Shown here: one piece after another, positions 1 to 4,648 of the stretch
Numbering within the stretch: the stretch's first letter is position 1
Layout of the letters: the number at the start of each line of letters is the position of its first letter
NCBI GenBank assembly: GCA_035552775.1
Contig: DASZKW010000017.1
Location: 1-10,630, forward strand
Origin: DASZKW01 sp035552775
GTDB taxonomy: Bacteria > Actinomycetota > Acidimicrobiia > Acidimicrobiales > Palsa-688
Direction: 5' to 3'
Length of the DNA: 10,630 bases
The notes under the pieces: model-generated
Databases searched by the model: none
Seen by the model: the letters and a program-made list of their open reading frames with translations, nothing else
What the model was told of the DNA's origin: nothing
Position numbers and translations under genes: made by a program

Positions 1-2
1 AA

Positions 3-383
3 GCGGACGTCGCCGTGTTGTGGTCCCGAGGCAGTGGCCTGAGTGCGAGCCAGGCACAGGAAGGCATCAACCTGTTCGCTGCCAAGAACGGTTGGGCGCG
101 GATGTCGTCGGTGAGGGTCCTCGGCGACGGGTTCGACCTCAGCTGGGACGTGCCGTCGCCGTCCAGGGATCGCCGGCGGGCGCTGGGCGGACGTGAGCCG
201 GCGCCGGCGCCGGCAACGGCAACGCTTGGCCCGAAGCCGCCACACCGGGGGCCGCCACACCGGGAGCCGTCACACGGGGAACGCGCACGCCGGGAGCCGC
301 TCCGCCGGGAGCTCCTACACGGGGAACCGGTACGCCGGGAGCCGCCCCGCCGGCAGCCGCCCGACCTGGGGGTCAGCCTCTGA
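3..383 (+). CDS. 3' end of an unrecognised gene with a pentapeptide-repeat tail (5' partial)
   Basis: The frame is open from the left window edge to a TGA at 381-383, so the start lies outside. I do not recognise the family. Over roughly 3-190 the third codon positions are overwhelmingly G or C, as in the real genes here, which supports coding. The visible protein has a globular-looking part (it contains NLFAAKNGW and DGFDLSWDV) followed by a basic, low-complexity tail. The tail is encoded by the 15-bp tandem repeat at 241-375 and reads as five-residue units such as RREPL/RRELL. The TGA falls just before the canA promoter candidate. The tail could instead be non-coding, with the true 3' end changed by a frameshift near 180-200; a second frame is also open across the repeat. 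The coding call is moderately supported and the function is unknown. Confidence 0.45.
   Translation, partial: ADVAVLWSRGSGLSASQAQEGINLFAAKNGWARMSSVRVLGDGFDLSWDVPSPSRDRRRALGGREPAPAPATATLGPKPPHRGPPHREPSHGERARREPLRRELLHGEPVRREPPRRQPPDLGVSL
241..375 (+). repeat. 15-bp GC-rich minisatellite, about nine units
   Basis: Nine consecutive 15-bp units fit the register 241-255, 256-270 and so on to 361-375. Typical units are CACACCGGGAGCCGT (256) and CACGCCGGGAGCCGC (286); the last is degenerate. Because 15 is divisible by three, both open frames read pentapeptides: xRREP-like in the frame of the upstream gene and HTGSR/YAGSR-like in the frame of canA. Unit 346-360 contains CCCGCCGG, also found in the other repeat arrays of this window. 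Copy number probably varies by slippage or recombination (inference). Confidence 0.85.
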
Positions 384-387
384 CACC

Positions 388-416
388 TTGGCACCCGGGC
401 GAAACATGACTAAGGT
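388..416 (+). promoter_or_regulatory. Candidate sigma70-type promoter of canA
   Basis: TTGGCA at 388-393 (five of six matches to the -35 consensus) is followed after exactly 17 bp by TAAGGT at 411-416, which keeps the key T, A and final T of a -10 box. Transcription would begin near 423, leaving a leader of about 22 nt that holds the Shine-Dalgarno sequence. It lies right after the repeat-bearing upstream frame, so canA probably has its own promoter. Predicted by eye only. Confidence 0.45.
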
Positions 417-433
417 GGTCGACAATCGCCACG

Positions 434-439
434 AGGAGG
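434..439 (+). promoter_or_regulatory. Consensus Shine-Dalgarno of canA
   Basis: AGGAGG, five bases before the ATG at 445. It settles the canA start: the same frame is open back to a GTG at 193, but that longer form has no such site and would begin with repeat-encoded sequence. Confidence 0.85.
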
Positions 440-444
440 ACACC

Positions 445-933
445 ATGAGCGTCACCGACGAGCTTGTCGCCAATGCCGAGACCTACGCCAAGGGTTTTGA
501 CAAGGGCCACCTACCCATGCCCCCGGGCCGCCACGTTGCCATCGTTGCATGCATGGACGCCAGGGTGAACCCCTACGGCATATTCGGGCTGACCGAAGGC
601 GACGCACATGTCATCCGCAATGCCGGCGGTGCCGTCACCGACGACGTCATCCGTTCCCTGACCATCTCCCAACGCCTACTCGGGACCGAGGAAGTCATCC
701 TGGTCCACCACGCCGATTGCGGGATGCGGACGTTCAACGACGGCGAGTTCCTCCGACAGATCCAGGAGGACACCGGCATCCGGCCCCAGTGGGCACCCGA
801 GTCCTTTCCCGACCCGGCCGACGACATCCGCCAGTCGATCGCCCGCATCCAAGCCAGCCCCTTCCTGCCCAACAAGGGCTCCGTACGCGGTTTCATCTAT
901 GACGACAAGACCGGCCAGCTCAGCGAGGTGTAA
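445..933 (+). CDS. canA: Beta-class carbonic anhydrase, Rv1284 (CanA) type
   Basis: This 162-residue enzyme interconverts CO2 and bicarbonate in the cytoplasm, supplying bicarbonate for carboxylases and pH balance. It closely matches my memory of M. tuberculosis Rv1284 end to end, including LPMPP (23-27), VACMDAR (34-40), AHVIRNAG (54-61), TDDVIRSL (65-72) and a GIRP.W.PES.PD segment. Visible active-site residues are the zinc ligands Cys36, His89 and Cys92 and the Asp38-Arg40 dyad. The length equals that of the compact mycobacterial form (about 163). The start was chosen from the AGGAGG five bases upstream and because family similarity begins there; the frame is open upstream but that part is repeat-encoded. 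It is probably monocistronic, since 857 bp without a confident gene follow. The family call is very secure; the symbol is by analogy to Rv1284. Confidence 0.95.
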   Translation: MSVTDELVANAETYAKGFDKGHLPMPPGRHVAIVACMDARVNPYGIFGLTEGDAHVIRNAGGAVTDDVIRSLTISQRLLGTEEVILVHHADCGMRTFNDGEFLRQIQEDTGIRPQWAPESFPDPADDIRQSIARIQASPFLPNKGSVRGFIYDDKTGQLSEV

Positions 934-975
934 TCGGGACGGGTCGTATTAGATGCCAGTCACGTACCGATCGGT

Positions 976-993
976 CGACCCCCAAACGGGTCG
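976..993 (+). terminator. Small hairpin downstream of canA, possible terminator
   Basis: CGACCC at 976-981 pairs with GGGTCG at 988-993 across a six-base loop, 43 bp after the canA stop. Next to it is the palindrome ACCGATCGGT (966-975). No T tract follows, so intrinsic termination is doubtful; high-GC actinobacteria often lack T-tailed terminators. Confidence 0.3.
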
Positions 994-1026
994 GGCGGTG
1001 GCGCCTTGGGTCCGGGGGCCTCACGC

Positions 1027-1040
1027 CCGGCTTCGGCCGG
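1027..1040 (+). other. Hairpin with a TTCG tetraloop
   Basis: CCGGC (1027-1031) and GCCGG (1036-1040) flank TTCG, giving the very stable C(UUCG)G loop in RNA. Next to it, CGGTGA (1038-1043) can also pair with TCACCG (1066-1071), competing for the same bases. It could be a transcript 3' end or part of a structured RNA; no T tract follows. Confidence 0.4.
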
Positions 1041-1134
1041 TGAATCTTGACTCGGGTTTCCCCTCTCACCGAGGTACTGCCGCCGACACCTCAGGGGCCT
1101 GCTCTGGTCCTTCGCCGTCGGTGTTTGCAGTCGA

Positions 1135-1211
1135 CTGGCGCTCGCCGTGGGGGCCCCCGCCGCTGGGCTGGCGCTCGCCGTGGGGGCCCCCGCCGCTGGG
1201 CTGGCGCTCGA
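1135..1211 (+). repeat. 33-bp direct tandem repeat, 2.3 copies
   Basis: Two exact 33-bp copies lie at 1135-1167 and 1168-1200, each starting CTGGCGCTCGCCGTGGGGGC. A third partial copy begins at 1201 and diverges at 1211. Each unit contains the palindrome GGGGGCCCCC. No supported gene covers it. Confidence 0.9.
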
Positions 1212-1230
1212 CGGTCTCAGACCGGTCGAG
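1207..1230 (+). other. Near-perfect palindrome after the 33-bp repeat
   Basis: CTCGACGGTCT (1207-1217) is complementary to AGACCGGTCGAG (1219-1230) apart from one bulged base, with a single central C. It could be an operator for a dimeric regulator or a cruciform or hairpin; no function can be assigned. Confidence 0.4.
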
Positions 1231-1258
1231 CGGGTCCTCCGGCCGTCGAGATTCGGCC

Positions 1259-1362
1259 TACAAAGGCGAGCGTTGCTACGTCGACAATGCTGTCGCCGGC
1301 TCGGACGGTTAACCTGGACCTTCGTTCCTCGGGGAGTCGACGTAGCAACGCTCGCCTTGGTA
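1259..1362. repeat. 27-bp inverted repeat pair around a 50-bp core
   Basis: The arms 1263-1285 (starting AAGGCGAGCG, ending GTCGAC) and 1336-1358 (starting GTCGACGTAG, ending CTCGCCTT) are exact reverse complements over 23 bp. Three more pairs outside one mismatch extend the arms to 1259-1285 and 1336-1362. The 50-bp core (1286-1335) holds the palindrome GGTTAACC at 1307-1314. The layout resembles a very small inverted-repeat element or a long RNA hairpin. No target-site duplication is convincing and no protein is encoded. Confidence 0.85.
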
Positions 1363-1477
1363 ACTACGCACCATTTCACGGGAAGAGCCATTTGTTGCTC
1401 ATGTACGGCTGACGGGTCATACCTAAGTCGACAAGTAGAGACGTCCCGGCGGATTTGATGTCGATTTGTGCCAGAAT

Positions 1478-1547
1478 GCCGGCACCCGCCGGCACCCGCC
1501 GGCACCCGCCGGCACCCGCCGGCACCCGCCGGCACCCGCCGGCACCC
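1478..1547 (+). repeat. 10-bp minisatellite, seven exact copies, G-quadruplex motif on the minus strand
   Basis: Seven exact copies of GCCGGCACCC run from 1478 to 1547. On the minus strand this gives GGG runs every 10 bases separated by seven bases, meeting the usual G3-N7 quadruplex rule several times over. The 10-bp period cannot keep a single reading frame, which fits a non-coding location. The unit junctions contain CCCGCCGG. Confidence 0.95.
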
Positions 1548-1552
1548 GCCGG

Positions 1553-1619
1553 CCCCGCCGGCAACTGCGCGCCGCCGGCCCCAGCCCGCCCCCGCCGGCA
1601 ACTGCGCGCCGCCGGCCCC
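1553..1619 (+). repeat. 30-bp direct duplication, 37-bp period
   Basis: An exact 30-bp segment beginning CCCCGCCGGCAACTGCGCGC occurs at 1553-1582 and again at 1590-1619, with 7 bp between. It directly follows the 10-bp array and shares CCCGCCGG with it. Confidence 0.9.
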
Positions 1620-1624
1620 GGCAC

Positions 1625-1640
1625 GACCGCCTAAGCGGTC
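1625..1640 (+). other. Perfect hairpin in the rpiB upstream region
   Basis: GACCGC (1625-1630) pairs with GCGGTC (1635-1640) around a CTAA loop. No T tract follows. It is the first of several hairpins leading to rpiB. Confidence 0.4.
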
Positions 1641-1659
1641 GCCACACGGCGGGAGCCGA

Positions 1660-1692
1660 CCCGGGTCTGTCTCAACCCGGGCATCGGTTGAG
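1660..1692 (+). promoter_or_regulatory. Two mutually exclusive hairpins in the rpiB leader
   Basis: Stem A pairs CCCGGGT (1660-1666) with ACCCGGG (1675-1681). Stem B pairs CTCAACC (1671-1677) with GGTTGAG (1686-1692). Both are perfect 7-bp stems with 8-base loops, and both use 1675-1677, so they cannot form together. This resembles an attenuator or switch about 100 bases before rpiB. No known riboswitch class was recognised. Confidence 0.4.
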
Positions 1693-1739
1693 TCCCCGGA
1701 TCCGTCCCTGGCCCCGCCGGTGGGACCCTGCCTGGGATC

Positions 1740-1753
1740 GCCCTGCGCAGGGC
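1740..1753 (+). other. 14-bp perfect palindrome before rpiB
   Basis: GCCCTGCGCAGGGC is fully self-complementary and lies 9 bases before the AGGA of the short upstream ORF. It could be an operator or an RNA hairpin with a GCGC loop. Confidence 0.4.
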
Positions 1754-1773
1754 AGTTCTGGTAGGAACGTGCC

Positions 1774-1794
1774 ATGACACGGAGCTCCCTGTGA
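1774..1794 (+). CDS. Six-codon upstream ORF (MTRSSL) overlapping the rpiB start
   Basis: ATG at 1774 is preceded by AGGA (1763-1766) at a spacing of 7 bases, a good ribosome-binding site. The frame encodes MTRSSL and stops with the TGA at 1792-1794, which overlaps the rpiB GTG (1791-1793) in a GTGA junction. Such an overlap is typical of translational coupling, so ribosomes finishing this ORF could restart on rpiB. It may be fortuitous, because rpiB has its own GGAG (1781-1784). Confidence 0.3.
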   Translation: MTRSSL

Positions 1795-2249
1795 GGATCG
1801 CAGTGGCGTCCGACCACGCCGGCTTCGCCCTGAAGCAGGCAGTGCGCGAGCACCTCGAGGCCGCCGGGCACGAGGTCTTGGACCTCGGAACGGACGCGGA
1901 ATCGCCGCCTGTGGACTACCCGCCGTACTGCGCGGCGTGCGCTCGGGCGGTCGTGGCCGGCGACGCCGAGGTTGGCGTCGTGGTCGGCGGCAGCGGGCAG
2001 GGTGAGCAAATAGCGGCCAACAAGGTGCACGGGGTGCGCGCCGCGCTATGCCACGACGAGTACACGGCACGCCTGGCACGCCAGCACAACGACGCCAACG
2101 TCCTTGCGCTCGGGGCCCGGGTCCTGGCGACGGCGTTGGCCCTGGTCATCGTCGACACCTTCCTCGCCACCGGCTTCGAAGGTGGCCGCCACATGCCCCG
2201 CATCGAGGAGATAGCGGCCATCGAGCGCGAGGAGTGCGGCGGCCCCTGA
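1791..2249 (+). CDS. rpiB: Ribose-5-phosphate isomerase B, mycobacterial type
   Basis: The 152-residue product interconverts ribulose 5-phosphate and ribose 5-phosphate in the non-oxidative pentose phosphate pathway, in the cytoplasm. It belongs to the RpiB/LacAB family. Visible motifs are the N-terminal SDHAGF (7-12, with Asp8-His9), VGGSGQGEQIAANK (65-78), and RQHNDANVLALGARV (97-111, with His99). The residue equivalent to the E. coli catalytic Cys65 is Gly, and Glu72 lies in the GEQ position used as base by the M. tuberculosis enzyme, so this is the actinobacterial variant. Start: GTG at 1791 with GGAG at 1781-1784, six bases away; that GGAG lies inside the palindrome GGAGCTCC. The length is normal. 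menC follows after 22 bp, so the two are probably co-transcribed. Confidence 0.95.
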   Translation: MRIAVASDHAGFALKQAVREHLEAAGHEVLDLGTDAESPPVDYPPYCAACARAVVAGDAEVGVVVGGSGQGEQIAANKVHGVRAALCHDEYTARLARQHNDANVLALGARVLATALALVIVDTFLATGFEGGRHMPRIEEIAAIEREECGGP

Positions 2250-2271
2250 GCGCCGGGCGGCCGACGCCGGG

Positions 2272-3534
2272 ATGAGCAAACCCAGGCTCGAGGGCATCGA
2301 GGTGTTGCGTTTGCGGCTGCCCCTGGTGGCGCCGTGGCGGACGGCACACGGCTCCATGGTCGAGCGCGACGTGGTATTGGTGCGAGCGGTGCTGGCGGGC
2401 GTCGAGGGTTGGGGCGAGTGCGTGGCCCTCCCGGAGCCGACCTACAGCCCCGAGTACACCGACGGGGCCCTCGAGGTGCTCGACCGCCATCTCCTGCCCA
2501 GGCTGTTCGCCGCCGGCGTGACCGGTGGGGCGGATGTCTCCCCGGCACTGGCCGGCGTTAAAGGCCACCCCATGGCCAAATCCGCTCTGGAGATGGCAGT
2601 CCTCGACGCCGAGCTGCGCGCCTCGGGGACCCCGCTCGCCCGCCATCTCTGCGCGCAGAGCGCTGGCGCCACCGAGCCCGCCGCCCGGGTGGTCGCCGGC
2701 GCTGCCGTCGGGATCCCCGCCCCCCCAACCACGCCGTCGAGCGGCGCGGCAACCGGCATCGCCAGCCGCCCCCCAACCCGCAGCGCGGGCGGCACCGCAG
2801 CGGGCTTCGGTCGCCGCGAGTCCAGAGCCCGGCTGGAAGCGCTGCTCGAAGCGGTCGCCGGCCGGGTGGCCGAGCACCACCGCCGGGTCAAGCTCAAGGT
2901 CCAACCGGGATGGGACGTCGAACCCGTCGCCGCCGTACGCGCCGCGTTCGGTCCCGACCTCCTCCTCCAGGTGGACGCCAACGGCGCCTACTCGCGCCTC
3001 GCCGATCCCTTCGCCGCCCTCGCGCCCCTCGACGCCCACGGCCTGGTACTCGTCGAGCAACCCCTGGGCGACGACGACCTTCTCGGCCACGCCGCCCTGG
3101 CCCGTCGCCTGGTGACACCCGTCTGCCTCGACGAATCAGTCACGTCCGCTGCTGTCGCCGGCACGGCCATGGAGCTCGGCTCCTGCTCGGTGGTCAACGT
3201 GAAGGCCGCCCGGGTCGGCGGTTACCTCGAAGCCGTGCGGGTGCACGACCGCTGCCGGGCGCGCTCGGTGCCGGTGTGGTGCGGGGGGATGCTGGAGACC
3301 GGCGTGGGTCGATCCGCCAACCTCGCCCTCGCCGCCCTGCCGAACTTCACCCTGCCCGGCGACATCTCCGGGACTGGTTCTCTTTTCTCCTCCGACGTCA
3401 TCACCGAGCCCATCGTCGTCGCCGACGACGGGACCATCGCCGTGCCCGACGCCGCCGGCATAGGTGTGACGGTCAGGGACGACGTGATCGCGACCGCCGC
3501 GTGGTCCCGTTGGTACCGCCCGGGCGGGCGGTGA
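2272..3534 (+). CDS. menC: o-Succinylbenzoate synthase (MenC), enolase superfamily, with low-complexity insert
   Basis: This 420-residue protein should dehydrate SHCHC to o-succinylbenzoate in menaquinone synthesis. It resembles the Amycolatopsis OSBS/N-acylamino acid racemase throughout: MPLVAPFRT-like start (PLVAPWRTAHG), WGECV (47-51), YSPEYTDGA, MAKSALEMAVLDAELRA. Catalytic residues of the barrel are all present: KLK (Lys209), metal ligands Asp235 (VDANGAY), Glu262 (VEQPL), Asp287 (LDES), and Lys311 (VNVKAARVGG). The spacings agree with the family except for two extra residues between Asp235 and Glu262. About 36 extra Pro/Ala/Thr/Gly-rich residues (about 149-184) sit just before the strand with Lys209, explaining the excess over the usual length of about 370. 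No clear Shine-Dalgarno is seen; coupling to rpiB is likely. Racemase activity instead of, or besides, OSBS cannot be excluded because no other men gene is in view. The 3' end overlaps the opposing gene by 62 bp. Confidence 0.88.
   Translation: MSKPRLEGIEVLRLRLPLVAPWRTAHGSMVERDVVLVRAVLAGVEGWGECVALPEPTYSPEYTDGALEVLDRHLLPRLFAAGVTGGADVSPALAGVKGHPMAKSALEMAVLDAELRASGTPLARHLCAQSAGATEPAARVVAGAAVGIPAPPTTPSSGAATGIASRPPTRSAGGTAAGFGRRESRARLEALLEAVAGRVAEHHRRVKLKVQPGWDVEPVAAVRAAFGPDLLLQVDANGAYSRLADPFAALAPLDAHGLVLVEQPLGDDDLLGHAALARRLVTPVCLDESVTSAAVAGTAMELGSCSVVNVKAARVGGYLEAVRVHDRCRARSVPVWCGGMLETGVGRSANLALAALPNFTLPGDISGTGSLFSSDVITEPIVVADDGTIAVPDAAGIGVTVRDDVIATAAWSRWYRPGGR
2716..2826 (+). repeat. Low-complexity insertion within menC, imperfect duplication
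   Basis: These bases encode roughly residues 149-185 of MenC, absent from the related enzyme I can recall. The insert reads as two related halves, GIPAPPTTPSSGAAT and GIASRPPTRSAGGTAA, suggesting an imperfect internal duplication. The reading frame and all catalytic residues downstream are intact. Confidence 0.6.
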
Positions 3535-4618
3535 GGGCCCGGCGCAGCGTCCACGTCTGGTTGTCGCGCACCGGGCTGCGGTCCGACACCCACGGCGCCG
3601 GCGGGGCCTCGACCAGGCGGGCCAGGTTCAAAAGGACCGTGTCGTAGTTGACGCGCCAGCCCCGGTAGGCCTCCCAGCCGGCGTCGCGGTCGGGGAGGAG
3701 GGGCATGCCCGCGTCAGCCATCTCATCCATCGCCTGGTCGAACTCGGCGCGGCTGATGGTGATGGGGTCACCCGGCGCGGGGTTGGTGTCGAAGGGGATG
3801 GAATAGAACGTGGCGATGCGCTGCAACGCCAGGAATCCGGCGCGGATGCAGAGCTGGGCGTCGGGATCGTTGGGATGGTCGACCACCGCCACCCACAGGC
3901 TGGCCGCGTCGAGAAGCGTCCCGGCCGCCGTGATCCAGGACTGCTCGGGCTGGGGGGACCGGAAGAAAGCCAGGATCGAGAACGAGGTGTGGCTTTCCTC
4001 CACGTCGGCGAACCAGCCCTCCCACGTCTGCCACAGGGCCGACAGCCGGTAGTTGACGTCCTCGATGCGGTGATAGCGGATGAGCATGGTGGTCGCCCTG
4101 GGTGGGTTTCCGGCGCGGACGCGCAACAGGCTCACACCGTTCTCCCGGCGGGAGAACGCGGTGTAGATGCTCGGCAGGTAGGTGATGAGAAGGGTCAGGA
4201 GCAGCAGGCCGAGCCCGGCCTCGCCGTAGGAGAGGAGGTCGGGGCCGAGGTTGTGGGGAACGGCGGTGCCGAGGGTGAACAGCGACGAGCCCGACAGCTC
4301 GATCGCCGTGGTTATCGAATGGGTCGCCACGGCCAGGTACATGAGGACGAAGGCGACGAGCAGCATGAGCATCCACACCGACAGGAGGGCGAGCAGGGCT
4401 GTGGGCCCGAAGCTGGCCATGACCCTGTCGCGCCGCTCGTAGGAGGGCGAGCGACCCGCCCGCAGGCGGAACAGGGCCCGCAGGCTCAGGTTGATGAAGC
4501 GAGAAACCCGGACGGGGACGGCGCGGGGCAGGATCGTCGAGCGCACCGCGGATCCGAGGGTGCCGATGACGAGGGCGATACCGGCGATGAGCAGGACGAC
4601 GTCACCGGCGTTGCCCAT
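3473..4618 (-). CDS. Membrane protein with an ion-channel-like pore loop
   Basis: The 381-residue product has hydrophobic segments at about 5-25, 72-98 and 133-155. Between the last two is a re-entrant-looking segment (about 103-121) with LFTLGTAVP, which resembles the pore helix and filter of two-TM potassium channels (usually TVGYGD) but lacks the Tyr and Asp. A soluble region of about 220 residues follows and carries conserved-looking patterns (W.TWEGWFADVEESH, YRGWRVNYD.VLLNLA). The C-terminal tail is basic and low-complexity. An Ion_trans_2-like channel is the best guess, but ion selectivity cannot be read and the soluble part is unrecognised. The gene lies 30 bp after the helicase on the same strand, so co-transcription is likely. 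The ATG at 4618 has no clear Shine-Dalgarno. The last 62 bp overlap menC from the opposite strand. Confidence 0.75.
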   Translation of the reverse strand: MGNAGDVVLLIAGIALVIGTLGSAVRSTILPRAVPVRVSRFINLSLRALFRLRAGRSPSYERRDRVMASFGPTALLALLSVWMLMLLVAFVLMYLAVATHSITTAIELSGSSLFTLGTAVPHNLGPDLLSYGEAGLGLLLLTLLITYLPSIYTAFSRRENGVSLLRVRAGNPPRATTMLIRYHRIEDVNYRLSALWQTWEGWFADVEESHTSFSILAFFRSPQPEQSWITAAGTLLDAASLWVAVVDHPNDPDAQLCIRAGFLALQRIATFYSIPFDTNPAPGDPITISRAEFDQAMDEMADAGMPLLPDRDAGWEAYRGWRVNYDTVLLNLARLVEAPPAPWVSDRSPVRDNQTWTLRRALTARPGGTNGTTRRSRSRRP

Positions 4619-4648
4619 GTCGACCGGCGCGTAGGGGAGGTCGCCGCC

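Larger units (their letters stand above)
934..1790. other. 857-bp gene-poor, repeat-rich intergenic region
   Basis: I find no gene of normal size here. The longest plus-strand frame (from an ATG at 953) has no ribosome-binding site and mixed third positions. Contents from left to right: a palindrome and small hairpin (966-993), a hairpin with a TTCG loop (1027-1040), a 33-bp direct repeat (1135-1211), a 27-bp inverted repeat pair (1259-1362), a less GC-rich stretch (about 1360-1477) with no recognisable gene, a 10-bp minisatellite (1478-1547), a 30-bp duplication (1553-1619), and a hairpin-rich rpiB leader (1625-1790). GTCGAC occurs five times between 974 and 1432. Confidence 0.7.

Noticed and set aside
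193..444. N-terminal extension of carbonic anhydrase back to GTG 193
   Set aside because: The frame is open, but this part is encoded by the 15-bp repeat. Rv1284 similarity starts at 445 and AGGAGG sits five bases before that ATG.
1000..1080. tRNA or other classical RNA gene
   Set aside because: Small hairpins exist but no cloverleaf, T-loop or CCA-adjacent acceptor pairing could be assembled.
953..1312. Possible 119-residue plus-strand gene after canA
   Set aside because: No ribosome-binding site, mixed third-position composition, and the open frame depends partly on the 33-bp repeat and inverted repeat.
1478..1619. CRISPR array
   Set aside because: The units are short and directly tandem with no unique spacers, and there are no cas genes.
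960..2030. Long minus-strand frame across the intergenic region and rpiB
   Set aside because: It runs antisense through rpiB and the minisatellites and has repeat-derived composition; a high-GC shadow frame.
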